Source: Pyrrhosoma nymphula (lineage: Eukaryota > Arthropoda > Insecta > Odonata > Coenagrionidae). From it: a DNA stretch of 64,000 bases. The stretch spans positions 140,036,855-140,100,854 of the forward strand of contig OY754327.1 in assembly GCA_963573305.1 (NCBI GenBank), given 5' to 3'. A program made the translations under genes and the position numbers. The notes under the pieces were generated by a model. The model did not search any database, had not been told where the DNA came from, and saw only the letters and a list, made by a program, of their open reading frames with translations. Below, piece after piece: positions 37,775 through 49,449 of this stretch. The stretch's first letter is position 1; every line of letters starts with the position of its first letter.

Positions 37775-40700
37775 TTTCATTCTGCTCACTCTGAAGTGGT
37801 GAGGATGAGAGGATGGCGTAAAGGAGAATGTCAGGTAGGTAAGCTCGGAAGAGAGAGGACAACGAAAGGGATTTTAGACGGCATTATTAAGGTATGCAGA
37901 AGATATGAAGAGCTTTAGAGGAATTTAGTGTAGGTAAAATGGATTTTTGTGAGGTAGAGGCTAAAGATGAACCTATGATGGAGGATGGAATTGAAGGCAG
38001 GATTGGTCTAAAGATATACTAACACTGGGTGAATATATATAATGATGTCCACCAAGTCAATTCACCCACGATTATTTTTTGTCAGTGTTTAAATGACAGC
38101 TAACTAAGAAGAAAGGTTATTGGAGGAGGTAGGTATTATCATGTCACCTAAAAGTTGTCACATCGTTGCCACAAATGCCACAAATGAAGGGAATAACCAT
38201 TTAGACTAAAATCAAGACATATTCCTAGAAAAATATGGAAAAAATGGAGTATTTTACTCATTGGCGTATCCAAGATCCCTCCGCGCCAGTAGTTGAGGTG
38301 TAATATCTCTCCTTATAGTACTCTCATGGAAGATATTGTTGCCAGTGCACTTGATGAAATGTAAAGGTGTCAAAAGCACCGCGGCCGCAGATTACGTCTC
38401 GAGGCGAAGCGTGGCTCCTGGCCGTGGAATCCCGGTGATAGTCTTTCCGCTCATGCCCCTCTTGATGTCATCTGGCACATGTCCCTCTCGGCCGTCGTAA
38501 ATTACTATCGCCCGGTTCGCATTGATTGATCTGTTTGAGGGAATGTTCATCTTAGCTACCATTCTCACCATTTGGATTCCCGTGAAGAGGGGGACTTTCG
38601 CCGGACGCGACCAAATCTCCCAAGTTCTGTGGTCATCCCCTCTACACTAATCTCCATCGGTATACATAGGATCTTAACGTTCCCCGGGGAGCTGGTGGTC
38701 TCTTCAATGGTGATCATTCATTTCTGTTCTTCGGCCATTGGGAAGGGAGTTGCCTCTAGGGGACTTTTAAAAATTTATGGGATATTTTTCAATTTGCAAA
38801 TTTCCTAAAAAGTGATGTTGGTGGAAATAAAATTGTACTGCACTTCAATCGTCTACGGTGAGGCTCAATGAATTTTTTTTCCAAAAGTGTGCGCCTCTAT
38901 CGGCGTCGGCAGGTTCACATCGTCGTTCTCTTGTAGGAGCATGGTATTCACTCGGTGCACCACCATGGTGCGGGAATGGTGCACAGAGAGAGGAAAAAAG
39001 AAAGCATCTCCCCACAGGGCATGTGGGGAGAGCGTCTAGGCTAGTTGGACTCACCTCGGCAATCTCCCCACGGACAAAAAGAAATTCACTTGGCCTAGAA
39101 CAGACAAAAGTTTCACTGGGGAGGCGCTGGCCACCGAGCGGCCCTGCTTAAAATAACTTTGTGTCCACCTTATGTAAAAAACTGCGGATTTACTGGAAGA
39201 ATAACATGTAGTGGAAAACTGTGAGGGAAACTGTTGACTCCGCTGTCTCAATGCCGCCAATCGAAGCCTCATTCGGCGGGACGTGTCGGGGATTGTCTCG
39301 AAACGGAGCTCACAAAATCACGTCCATTCGGTAGGTCACGTCCATACCTGTCGCAATGAACGCTGGACTCGGCAGGGTATTTATACTACGAAATACCTCC
39401 TAAAAGTAGCCCATAGACTAGGAAAATGTAATATGGCGTAAGGGCGCTATGTCTTCCTCAGAGAAAGGACGAAAAAAAACAAAAGAGGAAAGGAAAAATT
39501 GACTTAGGCAGATGGAAAGTGGTAAAGATGCACAATATGTGACTAAAGGCATGTGGAGTCCTAGAAAAAATAGTCATTTTGGCCATACAACTCAATTATT
39601 AATTCATGCGACCACTCACTGGAGAAAATATACCTTTCAAACAGAAGAAGATAAAAAGTGATAGATGACTCATAAAATGGACAAATACCACGGTGGTGAG
39701 CAGATAGAAAAATTGGAAAAACTCAACAGATTCGGGAACCAAACCAAACCTTCCAACATCCCGTCACATATTTTATCTGCGTAGCTATCCCCCTGACTAG
39801 ATTACAATGTTAATCAGTGGGAGGTTTTTATCACCAAATACCCCCAAACAGTAGCCTGCAGGGTTGGCCGATTGATGACTCTAGGGCGCTACTTCACACA
39901 TCAGCTAAGAAGTAACGAAGGCAACCAAATAGAATTGGTGATAGTATTTAGGAGGGTTCTGTTGACTGTTGTGACTATCCAAACTGAAGTCAAATGGACC
40001 TGGCGGTAGAATATTCGCGCGAGTTTAGCCAGCAGTGTGAGGGTTGCCTGTCGGTCCAACGTAACGAAATGAGGGATATTTGTGAGTTCTATTTAGCGCT
40101 AGAATAACCCCCGTCATCTGTCTCACCTGCGAACGAAGCTTTTCTCTCACTCTAGGCTTGCAAAGACTACTTAATCGCCGCACCAGAGAGGAAGAGCACA
40201 AAAACGAAACCTTTTCGAGGAAACGAGGTAAAAAATGTTGATGCGGAAAGGGAAAAAAGCGCCTGCTTTTGAGCTGACTAGAAGAGACGCAAGCTGTGAA
40301 TTTTATCTGTTCATTTGGCATCCAATTGACAAGTTATCCATGTAAGGTTTCTATTTAAATTGGAAAATATATTACCACCTGTAAATGTAATTTGATTTTT
40401 TAGCTCTTAAATTGAAGCTTTATCTCAATAATAGTTGTTTCTTTTTCGGATACTGATGTAAAATTATGACATTGTTTTTGTAGCAATCTCCGCATAATTG
40501 GTATGCAAATGTTTATAAGAACATGGTAAATTTATAAGTTATGGGGTAAAAAGGTACGTGTTGTTACAAACCCCAGATACATTGTATAGTGTAAAACCGG
40601 GTAATTCTAAGTGTCATCTAGTCATTATATTGTCATGTTTCATCGGCTATATTTTTAATTGACTTGAAAGTTTAATTTTAGACTAAGACTCATTGTACTA

Positions 40701-43290
40701 TGTGACTGTATTGTCGACTTTCTTGTGTACCTTAATGATTCTCATCATCATTGCTATGTTATGAGCCAATTTATTTTATTTTGTCTCCTTAGACCATCCA
40801 TCCGAATTAATATTACTTCAGCGACTTACGTAATATATACCTAAAACATTTTAATTGACTTCATTAGAAATGTTTTACTTACATACCAGTTTGATATGTT
40901 TGACTGTTCTCACTGTTTGTCTCATTGACCGTCTTGCAGTAACTTAAAAAACGAACGGAGGACTTCAATTTCCAATATTAAAAGTATCAACACATTTTAA
41001 AAAATGCGTGGAAAAACATTTTAAACACCAATGTACAAAGACTTGAATATGGGTAGCCTATTTTGTCTAATTTTTCTGTTCCTTAATAGCTTTGAGCACT
41101 TATAGTACATTCAAATTTTGACGTCAATCACTTAGTGATTTTGAAAACATGGATGACGAGTGAAATTTCCAGCATGTGAAAAGAAAGAATTACTTAGCTT
41201 TATCAATCTGTAGCCATGAAAATGATTTAGTTCAATTCTCTAATAGCTTTTGAATGGCTGGATTTGTTGAATTCAGTTTACGATTGAACTGGGTTACTTC
41301 CATCGCAAACACCTCTCCTTAAGGGGATTTCGGATAATCCAGCGTTTCAAGCACCTATATCGTCATTTTTAACTCCTTTTGATACAAAGTGAAGCCTACA
41401 GTTTTCATTCTGCTTGAAATGGAGACTGTTATGTTTCGCCCCGGAATGATCTCCATATTCTGCGGATAAGTCTCCTCCAACACCCGCTGAAAATGCACCC
41501 ACCCCTCGCATTCCAGTCATTCTCCTTCCCTAGCGCTACGTACTTCACAATCTCTATATTCTACCTTCTTTCAAAGCCATTTTCACTTCTAAGTTTTATT
41601 TTTTAACCACCAGCAGTCCTTACCCATTCCATATCTCCCAAACCTTTTCTTTCTCTACTCTCGACCATTTTTCAATTTCTCACTTGCTTTCCAAGTGTCG
41701 TAAATTCCGTCCGGTGCGAAAGTTTCTTGAGCAGTTCTCTTCTTCGAAATAACCTCGCTCACTTTATAGAGCAAAGACATCTCCACACCTACTCCCACCT
41801 TCTGCTCGAGCCATTACGCGTCTTAATAACCTCTTTCTCAACGCTGTATCCCCGCTTTTCGGCGCCGTTGCAATCCACTTTTTGGATCTGATAAGGGAGA
41901 GGAAATATTATACTCTCATCTCACCACGACATCTACATCTGCGACACGTGAAAATATTTTCTTCTGCCGTTATGATTTGATTTTGCGTGACAATTTACCT
42001 CTCTTTTTAGTACTGGTATGATAACGCTGATGCTTTACTGAAATTTAGCGGCAACCGAAAAGGTAAATATAATAGCAAACATTTCTGACTGCTATTTTTC
42101 ATTTGAAATGCCTTTCCTTATCTTCAATTGGAAGATTTAACAGAAAAGCCAGAAGCATAATTGGCTATTATACTGGGGGCATGGTTAACGAAAAATTTAT
42201 TTCAATCAATCAATTGCATTCAAAATCAAATCCAACGCTTTTCTTCCCGTGGAAAGGAATCCTATGTATCCCAATTTTAATAGGAAAAATTGATTCACAT
42301 TATTCACAAAACTCAAACACTCCATACTGCTGTTTTGAAACCTTAACGCTGTTATTTTTAGGAGATAAATACGTCTTAAGTAAACATATGGTTGGAAAGC
42401 GTTTTCAATTTTTGATAGAGAAATTCGAGGCAAAGTTGTTTAATTACGTCAAGTTAAATGGAATCTTGCTAACAATTTATTACCTGAATAGGTTTGAATA
42501 TCTATATGATATATTTTATAAATTTTATATCATTGGCTCAGAAGTTAAGCGAATTCTTTGATAAGGTAGAGTTGTCCAAACTCTCGTATACAATTTTGCA
42601 AAAAACATTTCGTTTTTTTGCCAAAGAAAATTAGTCCGAAGTGTAAGTTATCGATCCATTCGAGAGAACAAAGCTAATTCTCATCCAAGGGAATCGGGAG
42701 TCCTTAATATTTCATGCAGGTAGTGTCGCTAGCCAGACACGTTTTCAAGTATCAGCATGGAGCTAGAGAGCTGAGTGGAATCTAGAATTAATAATTACGA
42801 GGGACGGCGAGGGAATATGTAAAGGTGAGGCAATTACTGTCAGTCGCATGGCAAAGACTGAGTGGGACTAGTTACTTATTTACATCCTCTTAAAGACTTT
42901 TTCAAACTTACAGTTTTTCCAGATTGATATTTCAACGATTCAGTAATTTGGTAACAGTAAGTTTACGAAAATTTCGCATTTCAGTCGTTCTCATCTAAGG
43001 ACAAATGTTTTCACTAATTTTCAAGAACATTCATTGGCTAGACAAAACTTGTGAGAAGCATTCTCAAATGTTTCGAAAAGATTCGTTACTTTCTTGCCTA
43101 GACTTCGCGTTCATGTATTGTTCGTTAATGGATTAACCTTATCGGAATGTTATCATCAACCTTTAAACTCATAGAGTTTCATCTGTTATTAGAAGGAGCA
43201 TGAGTCTGCACTTTGCTAAAAGAGGTGTGAGTAATTTAGAGAATTTTTAAGGCATATCGCCTGATTTCTGTCTGTGATAACGTAATTACT
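37775..43290. other. Unrecognised intronic DNA, with GC-richer patches at 38.38-38.70 and 38.87-39.30 kb
   Basis: GC-richer patches (38380-38700, 38870-39300) are open in overlapping frames without domains. A C/T-rich tract is at about 41450-41880. The 152-codon frame at 42103-42561 begins at a TTG and has no recognisable domain. Confidence 0.35.
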
Positions 43291-43294
43291 TGGC

Positions 43295-43490
43295 TTCGCA
43301 GTAGGCCAGTGGGTAGAGAATACGGCTACGGACGACAGAGTTCCGGACCCAAAGTAAGGTTGTACCCAAGTTGTGCAATTCTATGATCATTCAGTTTTCC
43401 TTGCAAATCCTAGGTGGCGGTGTCTGAGGTTAAAGGATCGTCTCATGTGACTCAGAATTTGCGAGTAGTATACATCGCACGGATTTGCTC
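43295..43490 (+). mobile_element. tRNA-derived SINE (plus strand)
   Basis: The head at about 43295-43352 has A-box-like GTAGGCCAGTGGGTAGAG and B-box-like AGAGTTCCGGACCC. The body extends to about 43490 and contains aggtggcggtgtctgag. It is not the GTTAAACTGTGG body, so it is a second SINE family or a strongly diverged copy. Confidence 0.55.
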
Positions 43491-43499
43491 CTGGTTTTT

Positions 43500-44512
43500 C
43501 CTCAACACGTCCATCAAAACAACCATCGCTTAGAATACGGTTATCTTTGTGTTACTATCGTGTGCCATTAGTTCATATTTTCTAAGGATAGTTTTTTATA
43601 AACAAATGACTGTACTGATGTGTTCCCTTTCTGGGTTGGCCTGATTGTCGTTAGGACTGTGATGAGGCACTGTTCAACGGAGGCGTAATTCCTGATAGAA
43701 AAAAAGTCGGGACAAGGTGAACCGTTACAATATACATTTAAATTCCGTTAAAAATCGATTTCTAATAGTCACTAAGGTGTTTGAGCTCTTGTGCGCGGGC
43801 AGTGATGCTTGTCGTTTATCAGCGAAATAAAGGTATTTTATTACCTGCCTCATGACAGATATTGATGTTTTCTTGACGATATTTAGCTTTCACGTTAGTA
43901 TTATTTAGTGTGTATTGATATTTATCGATATTTTTTTCTAATTTCAACTTATTTGTACTATTTTTCGATAAGAAAAGTGATTTAGTAAAACGCATGACTC
44001 AATTTTCATATTTTCTGATGAAAAGTTTAGTTCCCAAACTATGACAATGGTATTGACCATTGCGGGCATAATTTGCTCCCAAAGTGGCTATGGTGTTATC
44101 TACCGAACGAATCATAGAGTTTTTAAAGTATAGAAGTAGCGCTGCCTATCCTCGGCCATAAGCAAAGGTGAAGCCGCTTCCGCCATATCAAGCGTCTGTG
44201 ATTTAACCTTAGTGCATTAGGCCTAAGCATATTTTTCTGTACGTTTGCGTTCATAAGATGTTGAATCAAAGATAAATAGGCAAGTAGAAGCTATGAAGAG
44301 TACATCGTCTGCTCTTTGAGTGTCTTTGATATATGTAGCGTCTTCCAAATTAAAAAGAACGAAATACATTAAGTGATACGTAAATACAACTAACATTACC
44401 ATTTCAGTATTATTTATATAAACAGCGCAAGTGACCTTGTATGAAAAAATCATTTTTCGCTTTAATTACTTAACGCATTGCTGTTAACAATAGATTGAAC
44501 AATGAAGTTAAT
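43500..44512. other. Unrecognised AT-rich intronic DNA
   Basis: No feature is supported in this stretch. Confidence 0.35.
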
Positions 44513-44513
44513 A

Positions 44514-44985
44514 AATATAGTTAAAAAAACTAAAAAAACACGCTTTAATGATAACTCAAACTAAAAAGTGAAAAATAATTCTTAATATAGAAATAAAAAA
44601 ATGAATGAAAAATATTAATAATATCGTGAAAAAAGCGTGGGGTGCTCCGTTGCTTAGTTAATTTGATATGCCTTTTGTAATTGTTTACCCAAATTACTGA
44701 ATGGAAAATTCGGGAAAATATTATGCTTTGAGCCATATTTTTAGTACCATTTTTCTACTAATCGTACCGATTGAATATTTTCAAGAATTGATATATCGAG
44801 CACCCCACGCTTTTTTCACGATAATATTAATATTTTCATTAATTTTTTTATTTCTATATTAAGAACTATTTTTCACTTTTTAGTTTGAGTTATCATTTCG
44901 CGTGTTTTTTAGTTTTTTTTAACTATATTTATTTTTCACTTTTTAGTTTGAGTTATCATTAAAGAGTGTTTTTTAGTTTCAGAGT
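44514..44985. mobile_element. Large AT-rich foldback element with duplicated end
   Basis: Left arm 44514-44647 and right arm about 44801-44932 are inverted copies (left aaaaagcgtggggtgctc, right gagcaccccacgctttttt), with a spacer of about 150 bases. Beyond the right arm, ttagtttgagttatcatt and its flanks (about 44932-44985) repeat part of that arm in direct orientation. It is non-coding. It probably arose from an inverted duplication of a retroelement tail, because sequence resembling a LINE 3' end follows directly. Confidence 0.75.
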
Positions 44986-45065
44986 GAAATCGTTAAGAAT
45001 TATTTCGGAGTTGAGTGTTAAGGAGTCAGTTACAAACGAACAGACTAACAAATTTAGCAAATACG
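44986..45065 (+). mobile_element. RTE-like LINE 3' tail, copy 1 (diverged)
   Basis: aaggagtcagttacaaacga and the bases after it match the second copy at 45.44 kb (aaggagtcggttacaaacaa). The motif GAGTC-GTTACAAAC-A-CA is common in 3' ends of RTE-type LINEs and derived SINEs of arthropods. It is only a tail, with no ORF. Confidence 0.5.
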
Positions 45066-45180
45066 AAATGTGAATACGACGATAAAAATTCTTCTCCCGT
45101 CTAAGCTTGCTGCAATTAAAATTAAATTATAACTGGCCATTAAACGATCAAATTAAAGACAACAAAAAACTCGTCCTTCA

Positions 45181-45252
45181 TTGAGCCGCGAACTCTGCCC
45201 CCCCTCAGTGAATGTTGTCGACTCTAACCACTACACCATCCGATCAACACAC
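45181..45252 (-). mobile_element. tRNA-derived SINE head (minus strand)
   Basis: Minus strand reading: GGATGGTGTAGTGGTTAGAG (a near-ideal A box) followed about 30 bases on by GAGTTCGCGGCTC (B-box-like). A run of Gs lies between the boxes. It sits between the two RTE-like tails in the opposite orientation, so the tail and head here do not form one SINE. Confidence 0.6.
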
Positions 45253-45378
45253 TGATGACTCTTACTCTATCCCTCTAATTCTCACGCAAAGGATCTGTTC
45301 AATTGAAAAAGATTATTAATCCTGGCGATCCTGATTAGAATATTGAGAAAATCTTATCAAATTATTGTATTGTCATCG

Positions 45379-45505
45379 GTCCTTGATGAGTCTACAAAGT
45401 TTAAAGGAAATCTGATCGGTAAAAGTGGGTCAAAATCGAGTCCAAAGGAGTCGGTTACAAACAAGCAAACATACAGGTGAAGCTAATAAAAGCGTGTTAA
45501 AAATA
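45379..45505 (+). mobile_element. RTE-like LINE 3' tail, copy 2
   Basis: It reads aaaggaaatctgatcggt, then gggtcaaaatcgagtcc, ggagtcggttacaaacaa and gtgaagctaataaaagcgtg. This string order is familiar from the 3' ends of RTE-type non-LTR elements in many arthropods. No coding part is left. Confidence 0.6.
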
Positions 45506-45509
45506 AACG

Positions 45510-46690
45510 AAGTTCTAACGTACCTCCAATAATTCGCTTTAAAGCAAGAAACACAAAAACTCGTCGTCAGAATATCCGTCTCATCTCTTAATGTCGTACG
45601 GCAATCATAATATTCCAGGGAATCTCAGTATGGCGGAAATGACTTCACCTGAACTTAACCCTCGTCACGCCACCTCTGTTTAACTTTTTACTCTTAAGAA
45701 CGAAGTATACCAGATTACTTCCCCTGTATTCGTATCAAAATTCTTTTACTTACATTATACTGCATAACAACACATTTCACCATTCTATTAATCTCGTAGG
45801 TTGCTTGCTTTTTCATCGAGTAATGCCTAATTCATTATGAATAAGCTGCTGTGATACCTTAAAAATTTTTCTTTGTGATACAAAATTTATCATTTTAATT
45901 TTATAGGACAGCGTTGGTGCCTCCAGCAATATTTTTTGTAAGCGTAAACCAAAATTGTAAATATTTTTTTTATGCAAAGTTCTTTAAAAGCTCATAAAAT
46001 CAGCTTTATAAAACTAAATTTCTTTTTCATTTGACATTTTTCAAGATCATTCAATGGCAATTACAGCCAATGTGCATGCCACATTATTTATGATACTAGT
46101 TAGATTATTTTTTTATCCACAGATATGCTCCAATACATATAACCAAATCGTGAACAATATCCCTTACTTATTCATTTTTTCATTATTAATATTGCCACTC
46201 AGAAAGACACTACTAATTAACGGGAGTAATTACATAATGATATAATGGGAAAGTTTGTGCCTTATGGCATTCGTGAAAACTCCTAATAGCTAATACTTCC
46301 ACTAACTCATATAACATTGCCTGGAGTATAAAAAGGTACACGATTAGAAGAAACCAATTGTAATTTTAAATCAAATGTAATTGCAGCGATTTTCCAAACG
46401 GAGATATGTATATTCAGAGCACGCATATTACAATTATGAAAGTATTTCCAGGTAAATAATTGAATTGAAAATCCATGTAATATGATTTAATTTATAGTGG
46501 CAAATTATTTATGCACTGTAATTATATTTATGAAATATAATGCTTAGCGAAGGAAAATTGAAGAGTGCGATTTGCTTGCTTGTAGGCTTTAATTGTAATT
46601 TACATATTTTTTAGAATAAATATTTATTATGTGCCTAGAATTAGTATGTTACAATTCATAAATAAACTATCATTACATTTTATACATTTT
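45510..46690. other. AT-rich end of the giant intron
   Basis: Nothing is recognised apart from the pyrimidine/AT-rich approach to the exon B acceptor (ttttatacattttag). Confidence 0.4.
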
Positions 46691-46692
46691 AG

Positions 46693-46826
46693 ACTTCCAG
46701 AAGGACCAATTTTGGTGAAAGACCTTGCGGTGGAATACAAATACCTCACCAATTCATCGGAGTGGTTTTTCCTTGCCAGGCAGAACGCCAACCGCGTCAT
46801 TAAAAACTTCAATCAGTTCAGCCGTG
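46693..46826 (+). CDS. Internal exon B of the same GPR158/GPR179-like receptor (Cache domain, continued)
   Basis: The acceptor is tatacattttag and the donor is CGTG|gtgagt, a near-consensus site at 46827. The first base (A) completes the AG left by exon A to give Arg. The frame then runs LPEGPILVKDLAVEYKYL, TNSSEWFFLARQNANRVI and KNFNQFSR, and ends with one base of the next codon (Gly expected). Motifs resembling GPR158 are the ILVKDLA strand and the EWFFLAR helix start. NSS (residues 96-98 of the joined stretch) is a possible N-glycosylation sequon, which suits an extracellular domain. The vertebrate protein has a Ser-Arg pair just before the equivalent strand; here the aligned positions read Gly-Pro. 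The rest of the receptor (remaining Cache strands, EGF-like/stalk, seven membrane helices) must lie further 3'; I could not find it in this window. The family call rests on remembered motifs, not a search. Confidence 0.75.
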
Positions 46827-47340
46827 GTGAGTGTTCAACGTTTTATTTCAATTTTATCATTATTCTTCCTGGAAAATGCACTCTTGTTTTTGTTTGCGCA
46901 TATCGTGAAAAATAAATCGTTGGTATTGGTATAATGCTTCTGTCATTCTCATAAAAAGTACCGTGGTATAATTTGCTTCATTGTGTTTGTTGTGGCCGTG
47001 AAAAATAATTAATTGTTTTAAACCTTTAGCAATGTTACAGCATTGATTATTCAGCTAAGGCATTGCCGTTGCTGTAAAATATATGAATGTAAAGCATATC
47101 TTCAATTGATAACAAATTAACTAATTTTATCTATCATATGTAATGCATTTGTAATATTATTAGAAATTATAACCCTGCAGTTAAGCTACATTGAAGAAAA
47201 CAATTCTAGTGGTTATTAATATTGTTCCTTGCTCAAACATAAATTATCGTGGTGACCCAAATAATAAAATGAATGAAATCAACAGTGTCAGACGAGAAAT
47301 GGTGGAACTGCATATGCAATTTTTGGTTTGGTGCAATGGT

Positions 47341-47400
47341 GATTGTAACTGAGGATGGCTTTGTACAAAAGCCGAAACACGTGTTGTAAATTTAAAATAA
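47341..47400 (+). repeat. Half-element with hammerhead-like module
   Basis: CTGAGGA at 47349-47355 is followed by a 6-base stem (GGCTTT/AAAGCC) with a short loop, GAAAC at 47374-47378, and then ACGTGT and an A/T-rich stretch ending ataaaaagtggac. Only one arm is present; no inverted partner was found nearby. The order is identical to the foldback modules at 56.5 kb. Confidence 0.55.
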
Positions 47401-47449
47401 AAAGTGGACAGTACGATATCGATTACTTTAATTATTAAAATGAACTCTA

Positions 47450-49360
47450 TGCGTAAAATATTGAACCCTGTGAAGGAAGTGGAGGAATTAATTTAACTCT
47501 AAAAGCTCATTTTCACTTTGTTTTGCGATGCACAGAGTTTTGAAATTAAACGCTTTTGCGTGGGAAATAGAGCTTTCCTCGATTTCTCAATGACTGCTGT
47601 TCCTCCTAGCTCGGATCGTCCATGGCAGTTGATTACTAGTGATTTCAGAACCCAAAAACTGGGTCTCATAGCTTCAAATTAGGCGGTGAATCTAGCGCGG
47701 GAGTAACCTCGTCTACATTTGTAGGCCAAGCAACTAATTATCGTTTGTTTGCGTCAATCGAGACTGACTGCTTCTCGGTTATCCTAAATTACCTGCAACC
47801 CGGATATTCGTAATGCTTTGCGTGTTGTAGGACGTTTTCCAACGAACCTTTTTCCCCTCAGTCATGGCTTATTTATTGATTGGTTGATCCTGAGGCAACC
47901 CTTTCTTTTTTTCTCTCTTTGTTTCCATGGCCTTGCCCCTCTCATCTTTCTGCAATCATCGTCTGCTCGTATGAAAAACGCTCTAAGATGGTTCAATCTC
48001 TTCCAAACAAAGCTGGCGATCCGGCCCCCTCTCTTGATCTCTTCTCCTTGTCGTATCACTACCCATCTCTTTTCCTTCTCGCCTTCCTCCCTTGCCCAGA
48101 TTTCCTCCCAACTTTATCTGCTTCAACAGCCTCTCTCCCTCTTGCAAGACCCTTTCTTTCTTGACTTTAATATGTCCTCATACTCACCCCTTGCTAGCCA
48201 GCCAGAAGCCATTCGCACTTAGTCCATTTTCACTTCCTACCGCTTTAAATTCTAACTTAAAACTTCCTTCGTTCCATTTTTAAGAGAACGATAAGCAGTT
48301 TGGCGTTATATTTAAAAAATAAAACTTTTATGGTTTAACTGACTGAGGTACTAATTATTGCAGTATAAATTGCCTGAGAATTATGAAGAATAGATTATTT
48401 TTAATGCAATTTTCGAAGTCCGATTCGGGAATTGTCGACCACCGTCAATTTTATGATTTCCACGACTATATATAATTCCAGTTTCATTTATATTCTGTTG
48501 TTCAAATCCATGTCATTTCCATGGCCATTTGTCGCACTGCGTCCTTTATTATCTACATAGTAATAATAATTTGTAAGAATTTTATTTAACTTGGTTTACT
48601 TAGATACGTTACTAATGAACTCATCCCTACTATTAGTGCCTTTCTCAACTTACTTTTATATGAATAGCATCAAGTGGCTCAATCGCAATTATATCTTTTG
48701 CTGGGAATCAGTGTATTAAATTTTTGCTACTTGGAAGTAAATATTGAATAGTAGACACTCTGGTAATCCGTCATAAATTATCATTTGATCATTGTAGCCT
48801 CAGGCCAACTTTAAACTATAGCATAGCAAACAAAAGTAAACATCTTCGCGTGAAATATTTGGTGGTATCATACTAAATATGGAAGTTGTGTAATGAAAAA
48901 TTGTTTCACTCCTTTGTTATCACGTTTTACACAATTTTCATAATGTATTACCATTTCAAGATAATTTGCTAATTTTTAAACTTGAAAAAATATTACTTAC
49001 ATTTGAAATTACTGATCTGGAATAATAAACATAGTAGCCATAAATTTTGTTTAATGTTTTTTTGCAGAATGGATTTCATGAATTTGGGAGTAATAATTAA
49101 GGAAATAAAAAAATTACGTTTATTTCCTTGATTTTACGTATTTTAAATTTCTAGGGAATCAACAACAAAGAAGGGGAACAATATGTATCATGGTTTCATG
49201 AAATACATACTTTGTAGCGAACTGATATCAAGGATGCATATTTATTTATAAAATTGATTTTTGACGTTTCACAAAGAAAATTACAATGGGCTTATGATAA
49301 ATATATTAATAATATAAATATCGGTAATGTAAAACTAAAATCATTGTCTCGGTTTGAAAG
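47450..49360. other. Unrecognised DNA with a C/T-rich tract (47.88-48.28 kb)
   Basis: The tract at about 47880-48280 is strongly pyrimidine-biased and gives long leucine/serine/proline-rich chance frames on the plus strand. Nothing else is recognised. Confidence 0.4.
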
Positions 49361-49387
49361 GAGAGAGAAAGATAAACAAACAGCAAA

Positions 49388-49446
49388 TCCACATTTTATT
49401 ACTTCATTTTTCCAAACGCTGTTTCTGTGCAGTGCAGCATCATCAG
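49388..49446 (-). repeat. Half-element with hammerhead-like module (minus strand)
   Basis: On the minus strand CTGATGA (complement 49440-49446) is followed by TGCTGCACTGCACA, GAAAC (complement 49421-49425) and AGCGTTTGG, then an A/T-rich stretch ending aaaatgtggatttg. Only a weak three-pair stem can form between the two motifs. No inverted partner is seen. Confidence 0.5.
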
Positions 49447-49449
49447 TTT

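Larger units (their letters stand above)
9274..46692 (+). other. 37.4 kb GC-AG intron of the GPR158-like gene
   Basis: Exon A ends TACAG and the intron begins gcatgt, so the donor is GC rather than GT. Its flanks fit the usual strong GC donor (CAG before it, A at +3, G and T at +5 and +6 positions as gcatgt). The nearest GT, at 9278, would leave phase 0 and put exon B into a frame that stops within the exon, whereas the GC donor gives a continuous reading frame through YAYR|LPEG. The intron ends in a normal tttag acceptor at 46692. It holds most of the repeats in this window: SINE copies, three LINE relics, at least six foldback elements, a CpG-dense island and several pyrimidine-rich tracts. 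Its length is 37,419 bases by coordinate difference. Confidence 0.75.

Noticed and set aside
42103..42561. 152-codon plus-strand open frame
   Set aside because: It starts at TTG rather than ATG, is AT-rich and has no domain or splice context.
45181..45252. Functional tRNA gene on the minus strand
   Set aside because: The A box is good, but the region between the boxes is distorted by a G-run and no acceptor-stem pairing is seen, so it is a SINE head.
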